Shown: positions 8,633-17,515 of the stretch, one piece after another | How positions within the stretch are numbered: the first letter of the stretch is position 1 | Layout: each line of letters opens with the position of its first letter | Assembly: GCA_045430345.1 (NCBI GenBank) | Contig: JAILXT010000001.1 | Span: 310,001-374,000 of the forward strand | Origin: Agarilytica sp045430345 | GTDB taxonomy: Bacteria; Pseudomonadota; Gammaproteobacteria; Pseudomonadales; Cellvibrionaceae | Length of the DNA: 64,000 nucleotides | Direction of reading: 5' to 3' | The notes under the pieces: generated by a model | Seen by the model: only the letters and a program-made list of their open reading frames with translations | Told to the model about the DNA's origin: nothing | Database searches by the model: none | Program-made: the position numbers and the translations under genes

Positions 8633-9464
8633 GCCTAAGTAAATCATGCAGGCTTCTTGGCATTAGTCGTCAGGCTATTTATCAACAGGAAAAACGTCAC
8701 CGCGAACGGCAGATAGAGCTCGCCCCAGTGAAAGATATGGTGCTTGATCTGCGCCGGTTTATGCCGCGCTTAGGGGCTCGAAAACTGTATCAATTAATCA
8801 AACCAAAACTTGAACAGGCGGGGATAAAGCTGGGACGAGACGGGTTGTTTAATTATCTTCGAGACCAGAGATTGCTGGTGAAGCCATGCAAGCGCTATAC
8901 AAAGACCACATACAGTAAGCACTGGATGAAGAAGCATCCTAATTTACTGAAAGAGGTCGCGATTGAATCACAAGAGCAAGTGCTTGTCAGCGACATTACT
9001 TATGTAGAAAGTGACAAGGGAGTTCATTATCTATCATTGGTTACCGATGCGGGCAGCCGAAAAATTATGGGGCATGAACTCAGTCGCGACATGAAGGCCG
9101 AAAATGTGGTGAAAGCCCTTCAGAAGGCGGTGGGAGTATCTACCCGAACCGATTCGGTGATCCATCACTCAGATCGCGGACTTCGATACTGTTCGGCCTT
9201 GTATCAAAAGGAGCTTAAAGCGCATGGCATGGTACCATCGATGACGGATGGCTATGACTGTTATCAGAACGCCTTAGCCGAGCGCGTGAATGGGATACTC
9301 AAGCAAGAGTTTCTCTTGTATCGTTGTAAAACCTTTGCCGAACTCAAGGCACTGATTGCGGAATCCGTTTATATTATAACCACATGAGGCCGCACCTTAG
9401 CCTTGGCATGAAAACCCCAGAAGACGTGCACAAAAAAGCCGGTTGCCAATGGCAACCGGCCTAA
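8629..9464 (+). pseudogene. IS3-family orfB transposase (DDE), frameshifted near the end
   Basis: The frame starts at GTG 8629 and encodes the integrase core with an intact DD(35)E set: Asp122 (VSDITYV), Asp182 (HHSDRGLRY) and Glu218 (NALAERVNG). The frame stops early at 9387 (ESVYIITT). One base lost near 9374-9381 restores the family ending YNHMRPHLSLGMKTPEDVH and the expected stop at 9462-9464. The missing tail of about 25 residues holds conserved residues after the catalytic Glu, so activity is doubtful. The broken orfA makes the element unlikely to move unaided. Confidence 0.85.
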
Positions 9465-9496
9465 CTAAAAACCGTCAACGTTTTTAGGGCGGGACA

Positions 9497-9985
9497 ACCT
9501 AATACATATCCTTTTATTTCCTGCTTTATCGCCATCCTGGCGCTTATTACATTTCCGTGTTTCCCTCAGTTACTTCATCCTGAAGTATCAAAATTAGGTG
9601 CCTCCCTTGACCGTTCCTGGCCGTCTAACTTCCTTGTGTACCTCCTTGTTAATAATCATTATCGTAAAGTTAAGAGTGAGAAAAAAGGCGACATTGTCGT
9701 TGGGTTTTGTAAGATATTTCTTACAGACTGTTGGCGTGGAAGACCTATCTAGGAGGGGTTTTGGTTGTGGTTGGGTAAAATAAGCTCAACTCTATTTGTG
9801 TAAGTCTTTAAAATGGTGATTGTGACGCCAAAACCTTGCGCAATGCACGGTTTTTACATATTTACACAATACGAAGGCCGATCAATTCGCTATAATCGCG
9901 CCCGGATAAAACGAATGCTGGGCCTACTAATAAAGAAGCAATACTGTTTTAGCTCTAGGGTCATCGCACTATCAAAGGTTTGTTA
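9497..9985 (+). other. Gene-free leader region of the polysaccharide locus
   Basis: No credible gene is seen in these 489 bp. The region holds an 18-bp palindrome at 9708-9725, a half-site TGTAAG at 9799, two tandem TGTAAA-like half-sites on the reverse strand near 9851-9867, and TATAAT at 9891-9896 without a good -35 box at normal spacing. No JUMPstart/ops element was recognised. Confidence 0.5.
9708..9725. promoter_or_regulatory. 18-bp palindrome, candidate operator (copy 2)
   Basis: TGTAAGATATTTCTTACA has the same 7-bp arms and the same 4-bp spacing as the site at 1826-1843, and differs from it at a single base. It lies 261 bp upstream of manC, the first gene of the polysaccharide locus, so a shared regulator is plausible. 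Confidence 0.55.
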
Positions 9986-11404
9986 ATGGATCACTCTTCC
10001 GCACCTAACGTTATTCCCGTAATTCTTTCTGGGGGAAGCGGTTCTCGACTCTGGCCAAAATCTCGTAAAGCCTACCCAAAGCAGCTCCACAAATTGTATG
10101 ATGAATACACTATGCTTCAGCATACTTTTAACCGAGTTAATCACCTTGCTGCGCCGATAATTGTATGTAATGACGCCCAGCGATTTATGGTAGCAGATCA
10201 GCTCTCAGAAGTGAGCGATCAAAAAATCTCCATTATGCTGGAGCCGGTTGGTCGTAATACTGCTCCAGCTATTGCGGTTGCTGCACTAAAAGCAATGGAA
10301 ACTGACTCGAACGCGATTCTGGTTGTGCTGCCAGCGGATCACCAAATTAAAGATTCGGGCAGTTTTAAAAGTGCACTTGATCTAGCTGTTGAGAAAGCGC
10401 GCTCAGGTAAGCTAGTTGCGTTTGGTATAGTTCCAAGTCACCCTGAGACGGGTTATGGTTATATAAATTCCCTAGCCGAACAAAGTGCCGGCGCAGAAGT
10501 TCTTAAATTTGTTGAAAAGCCTGATCAGGATACAGCTCAATCGTACGTTAGTAGTGGCGAATACTTTTGGAATAGCGGTATGTTTGTTTTTTCGGCGAAA
10601 ACTTATATTGAAGAGTTATCAAGATTTGAGCCTGAGATGGTGAAATCCTGTTCGGACTCTCTGTCCTCAGCGCAAAGTGATCTAGATTTTATTCGCTTAG
10701 ACCAAGAAAGTTTTTCAAAAGCCAAAGACATCTCAATCGATTACGCTGTGATGGAGAAAACTGAGCTCGCGTGGTGTATACCTTTATCATGCGGTTGGAG
10801 TGATTTGGGTAGTTGGCAATCCCTGTGGGAAAATACCGAAAAAGACGAATCGGGGAATGTGACACAAGGTGATGTATATAGTTTAGATTGTGAAAATACA
10901 CTGTTACAAAGTGAAAAAAAATTGATCGTTGGGATTGGCTTAAAGAATGTTGCTATTGTTGAGTCGGATGATGCGATATTAGCTGTCAACTTAAATCAGA
11001 CTCAAGACGTTAAAAAGGTTGTGGATTGGTTAAAATCGGAAGGGCGCGGCGAATTTAACTTTCACCGTGAAGTACACCGTCCATGGGGCTGTTATGACTC
11101 CATAGATAATGGTGGTCGTTACCAGGTTAAGCGAATTGAAGTAAGGCCGGGCGCCAGCTTGTCTCTACAAATGCATCATCATAGAGCTGAACACTGGGTT
11201 GTGGTTTCAGGCACGGCGCTGGTCCAGAAAGGCGAAGAAGAAGTTCTTTTGAGTGAAAATCAATCAGTTTATATTCCTCTCGGTGAAAAACATCGTCTTA
11301 CTAACCCTGGTAAAGTGCCGCTTCAGATTATTGAGGTCCAGAGCGGTAGTTATCTTGGGGAGGATGATATCGTACGCTACGAGGATAAATTTGGTCGTTC
11401 GTAA
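9986..11404 (+). CDS. manC: Mannose-1-phosphate guanylyltransferase / mannose-6-phosphate isomerase
   Basis: This bifunctional type II enzyme makes GDP-mannose, the donor for mannose, rhamnose or fucose residues. The N-terminal nucleotidyltransferase has the pyrophosphorylase signature LSGGSGSRLWPKSRKAYPKQ (residues about 14-33) and VEKPD. The C-terminal cupin isomerase domain (about 350-470) has RPWGCYDSIDNG and the metal-binding QMHHHRAEHW. The 472-residue length is normal. The start is ATG 9986 with AAAGG upstream; a TTG two codons earlier is less likely. It is the first gene of the locus. No GDP-sugar-modifying gene (gmd, rmd) is seen, so mannose itself may be used. Confidence 0.93.
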   Translation: MDHSSAPNVIPVILSGGSGSRLWPKSRKAYPKQLHKLYDEYTMLQHTFNRVNHLAAPIIVCNDAQRFMVADQLSEVSDQKISIMLEPVGRNTAPAIAVAALKAMETDSNAILVVLPADHQIKDSGSFKSALDLAVEKARSGKLVAFGIVPSHPETGYGYINSLAEQSAGAEVLKFVEKPDQDTAQSYVSSGEYFWNSGMFVFSAKTYIEELSRFEPEMVKSCSDSLSSAQSDLDFIRLDQESFSKAKDISIDYAVMEKTELAWCIPLSCGWSDLGSWQSLWENTEKDESGNVTQGDVYSLDCENTLLQSEKKLIVGIGLKNVAIVESDDAILAVNLNQTQDVKKVVDWLKSEGRGEFNFHREVHRPWGCYDSIDNGGRYQVKRIEVRPGASLSLQMHHHRAEHWVVVSGTALVQKGEEEVLLSENQSVYIPLGEKHRLTNPGKVPLQIIEVQSGSYLGEDDIVRYEDKFGRS

Positions 11405-11519
11405 CCTGAGTGTGAATGTGTAATGGTTTGTAATGGTCGGATGATGAGTATTCAGCTATAAGAATACTCCAAGAATATTTATTATTATGAATAACATATA
11501 TAAAAGGCATAACCATTAG

Positions 11520-12581
11520 ATGGAACAAGGTATAGTCATTCTCGCATTTTCGTTTTTGGCGGCTTTTGCGATCGTTAGAGTTCTAAAGCCAATAGCGTTT
11601 TGGGCCGATTTGGTCGATAAACCTGGCGGCCGGAAGCAGCATGACGGACTAATTCCTCTTGTTGGTGGAATTGCCATCTATATCAGCGTATTTCTGAGCT
11701 CTCTTATTTTTCTTGAGCAGCCTATTTTTATCCGTTTGTTTTTGCTTGCGGGTGGCCTTATTGTATTTTTAGGTATGGTGGACGATAGGTATGATTTGAG
11801 TCCTCGTTCTCGCTTAGTTGGTCAGATACTTATCTGTTCTATATTTGTTTATGGTCTGGAAGTTCGAATCGAAAACTTTGGTAATTTGTTTGGTTTTGGT
11901 GATGTTTATGCTGGGGTTTTAAGCTATCCCTTAACTATACTCTCTCTTATGGGGGCTATGAATGCGTTTAACTTTTTGGATGGTATGGATGGCTTGGTTG
12001 GTTCTGTAGCCATGGTGTCGTTCGTTGGGTTGGTTGCTTTATTTGGTGTCAATGGTGATCTGAATTTTCAACTGCTAAGTATGGCTTTTGTTGGTGCGAC
12101 AGGAGCATTTCTTGTTTTTAATATATGGGGTTGCCCCAACAAAAGGAATTTTAAAAAGGTTTTCATGGGGGATGCTGGTAGTATGTTTTTGGGCTTGTCT
12201 CTCGGAGTGCTTTTGGTAAGGGGGTCGCAAGGTGAAAGCGAGGCCTTTAGTCCAATTACGTCGCTATGGTTGGTGCTACTTCCGATGACGGATATGTTTA
12301 CCATCATGTATCGTCGTTTAAAGCGAGGTAAATCTCCAATGTCTCCGGACCGTACCCATATTCACCATATGTTGTTGAGGGCCGGTTTCAAAAAATATCA
12401 AGCTCTTCATATTGTGGTGCTTATTCAGTTGGGTTTTGTTTCATTGGGTATCTTTATTATGAATCAGGAATACCCTGAATTAGCTTCTTTTTCTCTAGTG
12501 ATTATATTTGTGCTTCTCTATCAGTTGGTGATGAAACGTTCTTGGCGTCTGATTCGTTGGGCTCGGCGAAGGTTGATTTAG
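11520..12581 (+). CDS. wecA: WecA-type UDP-GlcNAc (or HexNAc):undecaprenyl-phosphate phosphotransferase
   Basis: This polytopic membrane enzyme of the MraY/WecA family moves a HexNAc-1-phosphate to undecaprenyl phosphate and so starts repeat-unit synthesis. Visible signatures are DKPGGRKQHDGLIPLVGG near the N-terminus, MVDDRYDL (Asp pair), NAFNFLDGMDGL, MGDAGSMFLG and the cytoplasmic DRTHIHHMLLRAGF histidine motif typical of WecA rather than MraY. The 353-residue length is normal. A 115-bp gap separates it from manC. A second initiating enzyme of another fold lies at the far end of the locus. Confidence 0.9.
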   Translation: MEQGIVILAFSFLAAFAIVRVLKPIAFWADLVDKPGGRKQHDGLIPLVGGIAIYISVFLSSLIFLEQPIFIRLFLLAGGLIVFLGMVDDRYDLSPRSRLVGQILICSIFVYGLEVRIENFGNLFGFGDVYAGVLSYPLTILSLMGAMNAFNFLDGMDGLVGSVAMVSFVGLVALFGVNGDLNFQLLSMAFVGATGAFLVFNIWGCPNKRNFKKVFMGDAGSMFLGLSLGVLLVRGSQGESEAFSPITSLWLVLLPMTDMFTIMYRRLKRGKSPMSPDRTHIHHMLLRAGFKKYQALHIVVLIQLGFVSLGIFIMNQEYPELASFSLVIIFVLLYQLVMKRSWRLIRWARRRLI

Positions 12582-13198
12582 CTCGTTCTGGTGGCCGAAA
12601 GTTTTATCTGCTGAGGGCTAGCACCTGTAACTGCGGATGCTCCCCTGTTAAGAGTGGGCTGTTTTTCTCGGGTAAGTCTGATGGATTTTAGAACTGATCT
12701 GAGCGTTTGGGTTTACCCTGGAGTTGCTTTGAAGTAGAGGCAGGGGGTTACAAGTCTGCATTGGGATAAGCAGTAGGCATATATGTGTGGAGATTGATTT
12801 TCATAGATGATGGATATTATTGCGGTCTAAGTTTTTGGCGTACATCGGGCGTGATGGTTTCCCTCTGGCTTTCCTTATAAGTATGATGAGATGCAAAGAG
12901 TCGCAAGTTAATTATGAAAAGCTGTTAAGTGGCGTTGATAGAGTAGTACTACTCTGAGGCTATAGAGTAAGCTGGTAAAGTACGTATTCCTGACTCTAAT
13001 CATAATTTTGTATAGCCCTTTTACATCCGTTCAAATTTGGTTGTGTTTTCGCGGGTGTTGTAGCTTATATTGAACTAAAGGCTCTTACCTTTAATCTTTT
13101 ATGGAGCTGTATCGTAAATCAATAATGTTCAGTACTTGAACGCGAGATCTAAAGACATTAGACTCTAGTCCCCGAGACCTTTGCCTCCCTATAATCAG
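12582..13198 (+). other. Gene-free gap within the polysaccharide locus
   Basis: No convincing gene is seen in 617 bp. The only structured item is a perfect 16-bp palindrome, AGAGTAGTACTACTCT, at 12940-12955. One such palindrome is about what chance would give in a window of this size. Confidence 0.45.
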
Positions 13199-13537
13199 AT
13201 GCCTCTTCCAGACGATTTACGTTATCAGCTTCTAAAAGAATTAGATTCAAATCCTGAAATAAATCAGCGAGAGTTGGCAAAGATTGTTGGAATTAGTCTG
13301 GGGAAAACTAATTACTGCCTAAAAGCTCTAGTTGGCGCAGGGTGGGTGAAGGCTGGGAATTTTGCAAGGTCAGAGAATAAAATGAATTATGCTTACGTAC
13401 TCACCCCAAAGGGCCTAAGTGAAAAGGCGGCAGTAACAGTTAGATTTTTAAAAAAAAAGCAAGATCAATACGAAAAGCTCGAGCGGGAAATTGATGAGCT
13501 GAAGGTTGAAGCAAATTCCTTGCGTTCTAAGTCTTAG
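13199..13537 (+). CDS. MarR-like winged-helix regulator of EPS-associated type
   Basis: The 112-residue protein has an N-terminal winged helix (LLKELDSNPEINQRELAKI, then GISLGKTNYCLKALVGAGWV) and a C-terminal coiled coil (KKKQDQYEKLEREIDELKVE). This architecture is typical of small MarR-family regulators found inside exopolysaccharide loci. Their targets are mostly unproven; control of the surrounding locus is the natural guess. ATG 13199 is preferred because the family begins just before the first helix. A TTG at 13181 in the same frame is possible. The gene has no close upstream partner, and 443 bp separate it from wzz. Confidence 0.8.
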   Translation: MPLPDDLRYQLLKELDSNPEINQRELAKIVGISLGKTNYCLKALVGAGWVKAGNFARSENKMNYAYVLTPKGLSEKAAVTVRFLKKKQDQYEKLEREIDELKVEANSLRSKS

Positions 13538-13980
13538 GTTTTGTATGTACATGCTGGCCTCCATTACGTGAGAGTAAGGCAGTAAATACAGTATTGTCGG
13601 TGTATACACTCATTACAATTTCGCGTCTTGTTGAGGGGAAAAAGCTAAATTGAACAGGGTCAAGTGCTACGAAAAGTAGTGCTTGAGTTGGTTGTAGAAA
13701 CCGTTTTAGAAGTATTTATTGAAAAGAGGACTATTTCGGGGTCCGCAGTACATTGAAGAGCGTTATCGACCTATAGGAATTGCAGTACAGTTCCTAATGG
13801 TTCTCTTTTTATCGCATGTGTGGGTAACCTTTTCAATGCTAGCTGAAAATATATTGGAGTGGAAGTTAAGCGAGTGCTGAGAGAAAGCCAATACCCCCTC
13901 ATTTATAAACTGTACGAAGTCCATAGTTCCAAAGATTGAAAAATTAGTGGAGAGTGGTAATAACTTAGAATTCAAATTTT
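13538..13980 (+). other. Gene-free gap upstream of wzz
   Basis: No gene is seen. A strong RNA hairpin can form at 13661-13685: a 10-bp stem counting two G-U pairs, with loop GAAAA. It is not followed by a T-run, so it is more likely a leader structure than a terminator. A 10-bp palindrome GTGTATACAC lies at 13600-13609. Confidence 0.4.
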
Positions 13981-14997
13981 ATGACTAAAGATAATATTGA
14001 TGTGCGATTGAAAACTATTGAATATAAATTGGACTCTTTGGTAGAGCCATCTCATTCATTGAGCGACGGGCTGTTTTATTCTTCTCCGGAAAGTGACGAA
14101 ATTGACCTTCGAGAATTATTTAAGATACTTTGGTGGAGAAAGTGGGTAATAGTTGTCATTGTTGCCGTATTTACTATCGCTTCAGTTTTTTATGCTTTGT
14201 CTTTGCCAAACATTTATAAATCAGAGGCGCTGTTAGCTCCGTCAGAAGAGAGTTCTGGTGGTGGAATAGCGGGGATGGCTGGGCAGCTTGGTGGTTTGGC
14301 AAATTTGGCTGGGGTTAACTTTGGCGGAGGCGGAAATGATAAAACGTCTTTGGCGTTAGAAATCTTGAAGTCAAGAGAATTTGCTACTTCCTTTATTCGA
14401 AAGCATAACTTGTTAGTGCCGTTGATGGCTGCCGAAGGTTGGAATCGTGAAATAGGGGAGTTAGTAATTGATGGAGATGATTATGATGTTTCTAAAAACA
14501 AATGGGTTCGAGATGTATCTTCTCCATTTCAATCTAAGCCAAGTGCATTAGAAGCATATAATCGGTTCTCTGAGATTTTGAGCGTGTCTCAAAATAAAGA
14601 CTCAGGCTTGATTTCTTTGGGGCTTGAGTTCTATTCACCAGTCGAGGCTAAGCAATGGGTTGACTGGCTGGTTGTCGATATAAACGCCACGGTTAAGGCT
14701 CGAGATGTTGAAGAAGCGCAGCGCAGTATTAAATATTTAACTTCCCAGCTAGAAAAAACGCCAATTGCTAATATGCAATCCGTTTTTTTTGAATTGATTG
14801 AGGAGCAAACCAAAATAATTATGTTTGCGGAAGTCAGGGACGAATATGTGTTTAAAACATTAGATAAAGCTGTATCCGCAGAAATAAAAACAAAGCCTAA
14901 GAGGGGAGTGATTGTAATTTTAGGAATGATACTTGGAGGGGTTTTAAGTATGTCGAGCGTGATAGTTTGGCACTTTTTTAAGGGGGGGAATTCATGA
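13981..14997 (+). CDS. wzz: Wzz-type polysaccharide chain-length determinant
   Basis: Wzz co-polymerases sit in the inner membrane and set the length of chains built by Wzy. The 338-residue protein has a cytoplasmic head of about 55 residues, a first membrane helix (VIVVIVAVFTIASVFYAL), the post-helix LPNIYKSEALLAPSEE typical of the Wzz domain, a glycine-rich stretch, a long periplasmic region, and a C-terminal helix (GVIVILGMILGGVLSMSSVI) with a short tail. It lacks the kinase domain of Wzc. The stop overlaps the wecB start as ATGA, so wzz heads the wecB-wecC-neu operon. Confidence 0.9.
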   Translation: MTKDNIDVRLKTIEYKLDSLVEPSHSLSDGLFYSSPESDEIDLRELFKILWWRKWVIVVIVAVFTIASVFYALSLPNIYKSEALLAPSEESSGGGIAGMAGQLGGLANLAGVNFGGGGNDKTSLALEILKSREFATSFIRKHNLLVPLMAAEGWNREIGELVIDGDDYDVSKNKWVRDVSSPFQSKPSALEAYNRFSEILSVSQNKDSGLISLGLEFYSPVEAKQWVDWLVVDINATVKARDVEEAQRSIKYLTSQLEKTPIANMQSVFFELIEEQTKIIMFAEVRDEYVFKTLDKAVSAEIKTKPKRGVIVILGMILGGVLSMSSVIVWHFFKGGNS

Positions 14998-16154
14998 AAG
15001 TATTAACCGTGTTCGGTACTCGCCCCGAGGCTATTAAAATGGCACCGCTTGTTCGTGCGCTGATTAAAGATTCTCGCTTCGAGCCAAGGATTTGTGTAAC
15101 TGCTCAGCATAGAGAGATGCTGGATCAGGTGTTGGAACTCTTTGAGATTACACCAGATTATGATCTTAATATTATGAAGTCAGGTCAAACTCTGAACGAT
15201 ATAACCTCTCGAATTCTTGTTGAGTTAAAACCCGTTCTTCAAGAATTTAGCCCGGATGTTGTACTTGTTCATGGTGACACGGCAACTACCTTTGCTGCTA
15301 GCTTAGCAGCTTTCTACGAAAAAATTCCTGTGGGTCACGTGGAGGCAGGTTTGCGTACGGGGAATACTTATTCTCCCTGGCCTGAAGAGGGGAATAGAAA
15401 GCTTACCGGAGCACTCGCTAAATTGCATTTTGCACCTACAGAAACATCAAAGCAGAATTTGGTTAGAGAAAATCATGCCGTTAAAGATGTTTTTGTGACG
15501 GGTAATACTGTTATTGATGCTTTACTTATGACCAAGAAAAAAATTGAAGAAAACGGTGGTTTAGGTGGTGCCCTAGCAGAGTTATTTCCGATGCTTGATG
15601 ATAGGAAAAAACTTATTCTGGTGACCGGTCATCGTCGAGAAAGTTTCGGTGGTGGTTTCGAGCGAATTTGTGAAGCTTTGGCTGTTACTGCAAAGAAATA
15701 TCCGGATGCGCAGATACTATATCCTATGCATTTGAACCCAAATGTTCGGGAGCCGGTAAACCGAATATTAAAGAATATATCTAATATTTATTTGATTGAA
15801 CCACAGCAATATCTACCGTTTATTTATTTAATGAATAAAGCTTTTATTATCTTAACCGATTCGGGTGGTATTCAAGAAGAGGCCCCGTCTTTAGGTAAGC
15901 CGGTATTGGTTATGCGTGAAACAACCGAGCGTCCTGAGGCCATTGAAGCGGGTACCGTCAAGTTGGTAGGTACCAATGTAGATATGATTACTACGGCTAT
16001 CTCTGAGCTAATGGATAGTGAGGAATCATATAAAGAGATGAGTTTTGCCCATAACCCATACGGCGATGGGAAAGCATGCCAGCGAATAATGGAAGCGTTA
16101 ATAAATATAAAGAGTTCAGACGACATAAAAGAGCAAATAAAGCATGCCATTTAA
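14994..16154 (+). CDS. wecB: UDP-N-acetylglucosamine 2-epimerase, non-hydrolysing
   Basis: WecB interconverts UDP-GlcNAc and UDP-ManNAc in the cytoplasm. The 386-residue protein starts VLTVFGTRPEAIKMAPLV, followed by VHGDTATTFAASLAAFY, VGHVEAGLRTGN, TGHRRESFGGG and LTDSGGIQEEAPSLGKPVL, all standard family motifs with the catalytic acidic and His residues. It overlaps wzz by 4 nt and wecC by 11 nt. Together with WecC it supplies UDP-ManNAcA. It is distinct from the hydrolysing NeuC homologue further on. Confidence 0.96.
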   Translation: MKVLTVFGTRPEAIKMAPLVRALIKDSRFEPRICVTAQHREMLDQVLELFEITPDYDLNIMKSGQTLNDITSRILVELKPVLQEFSPDVVLVHGDTATTFAASLAAFYEKIPVGHVEAGLRTGNTYSPWPEEGNRKLTGALAKLHFAPTETSKQNLVRENHAVKDVFVTGNTVIDALLMTKKKIEENGGLGGALAELFPMLDDRKKLILVTGHRRESFGGGFERICEALAVTAKKYPDAQILYPMHLNPNVREPVNRILKNISNIYLIEPQQYLPFIYLMNKAFIILTDSGGIQEEAPSLGKPVLVMRETTERPEAIEAGTVKLVGTNVDMITTAISELMDSEESYKEMSFAHNPYGDGKACQRIMEALINIKSSDDIKEQIKHAI

Positions 16155-17421
16155 TACAATCTCCGTAGTAGGTTTAGGGTATATTGGTCTGCCGACTGCA
16201 GCAATGTTTGCTGCATATGGCAAAACTGTAATAGGCGTAGATGTTAATCAGCGAACAGTTGATACGATTAACCGAGGTGAAATTCATATTGTTGAACCTG
16301 ATTTAGACGCGATTGTTCATAAAGCAGTAACTGACGGAAAACTGAAGGCGGTTTTGGTTCCAGAGCCTGCGGACGCCTTTTTAATAGCAGTTCCAACACC
16401 TTTTTTACCAACTGCAAATGGAAGTGATATTCCTCAGCCAGACTTGAAATATATTCAAGCAGCAGCAAATTCTATCGCTCCCATGCTTAAAGAGGGTGAT
16501 TTGGTTATCTTGGAATCAACTTCTCCGGTAGGCGCAACTGAACAAATGGCAGAATGGTTGGCTGAGGCCCGTAGGGATTTAACATTTCCTAAAACTCACG
16601 GTGATTCGTCAAATATAAGAATAGCTCATTGCCCTGAGAGAGTACTGCCTGGACATGTGGTTCGTGAACTGGTTGAGAATGATCGTGTTATTGGGGGCTT
16701 AACAAGTAGTTGTTCAGACGCTGCGATTGAGCTCTATAAAACCTTTGTTAAGGGGGAGTGTGTTAAGACGAACGCTAGAACCGCTGAGATGGCAAAATTA
16801 ACGGAGAATAGTTGCAGGGATGTGCAAATAGCTTTTGCTAATGAGCTCTCGATTATCTGTGATGAATTAAATATTGATGTTTGGGAACTAATTTCATTGG
16901 CCAATCGACACCCAAGAATCAATATATTGGCTCCGGGGCCAGGTGTTGGCGGACATTGTATTGCTGTAGATCCGTGGTTCATTGTTTCAAAGGCACCAGA
17001 GCAATCCCAGTTAATTCATACCGCGAGAAAAGTTAATGATTCCAAGCCTCGGTGGGTGGTTGACAAAGTTAAATTGGCGATAGCTGAGTATTTGATTTCT
17101 CACCCAGAAAAAACAGCAAAGCAAATAACTATTGCGTGTTTAGGTTTGGCATTTAAAGCCAATATTGATGATTTGCGGGAAAGCCCCGCACTAAATATTG
17201 CCAAAGAAATTAGCACTTATCACCCAGGAGCACTTATCGCAGTTGAGCCGAATATTGATAAGTTACCTAAGGAGTTGAGAAGTACAATTAGTTTGGAAAG
17301 TCTTGAAGTAGCAATGGTTGAATCGGATATCGCGGTAATTTTGGTGGATCACAAAGAGTTCAAAGAGAAAAATGTCGACTTTAAAAACAAATTGATAATA
17401 GACACGAAAGGAATTTTGTGA
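16144..17421 (+). CDS. wecC: UDP-N-acetyl-D-mannosamine dehydrogenase
   Basis: WecC oxidises UDP-ManNAc twice with NAD to UDP-ManNAcA. The 425-residue protein has the N-terminal Rossmann motif VVGLGYIGLPTAAMFA, the central helix region with AKLTENSCRDVQIAFANELS, and the catalytic cysteine in PGVGGHCIAVDPWF. A C-terminal UDP-binding domain follows (CLGLAFKANIDDLRESPA). The start overlaps wecB. The product, a uronic acid, is a possible substrate for the AsnB-like amidotransferase later in the locus. The next gene starts 94 bp on. Confidence 0.95.
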   Translation: MPFNTISVVGLGYIGLPTAAMFAAYGKTVIGVDVNQRTVDTINRGEIHIVEPDLDAIVHKAVTDGKLKAVLVPEPADAFLIAVPTPFLPTANGSDIPQPDLKYIQAAANSIAPMLKEGDLVILESTSPVGATEQMAEWLAEARRDLTFPKTHGDSSNIRIAHCPERVLPGHVVRELVENDRVIGGLTSSCSDAAIELYKTFVKGECVKTNARTAEMAKLTENSCRDVQIAFANELSIICDELNIDVWELISLANRHPRINILAPGPGVGGHCIAVDPWFIVSKAPEQSQLIHTARKVNDSKPRWVVDKVKLAIAEYLISHPEKTAKQITIACLGLAFKANIDDLRESPALNIAKEISTYHPGALIAVEPNIDKLPKELRSTISLESLEVAMVESDIAVILVDHKEFKEKNVDFKNKLIIDTKGIL

Positions 17422-17515
17422 ATTAAAATAGCATTTTATGCGGGCTATCTTGATGAGAGCTGGATACGTAGATAGTCGACCAGTGATTTTTCATTTTAAT
17501 CATAAATTAAACCTA

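Larger units (their letters stand above)
8190..9496 (+). mobile_element. IS3-family insertion sequence, decayed
   Basis: The element is bounded by imperfect inverted repeats: TGCCCCGTCCTGAAA at the left end (8190) and, read inward on the other strand, TGTCCCGCCCTAAAA at the right end (9496). It holds two overlapping reading frames of IS3 type. orfA carries two in-frame stops, and orfB has lost one base near its end. No convincing target duplication is seen (TAC on the left, ACC on the right). A perfect 10-bp hairpin (9438-9447 with 9451-9460) sits in the last codons of orfB. The element is about 1.3 kb, normal for the family, so it is full length but not autonomous. Confidence 0.85.

Noticed and set aside
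8187..9499. Target-site duplication of the IS element
   Set aside because: The flanking bases (TAC on the left, ACC on the right) do not match.
9598..9783. 61-codon open frame upstream of manC
   Set aside because: No ribosome site or motif, and it spans the palindrome at 9708-9725; treated as regulatory DNA.
12940..12955. 16-bp palindrome as a proven operator
   Set aside because: About one perfect 16-bp palindrome is expected by chance in 64 kb, so it is noted only as part of a gene-free spacer.
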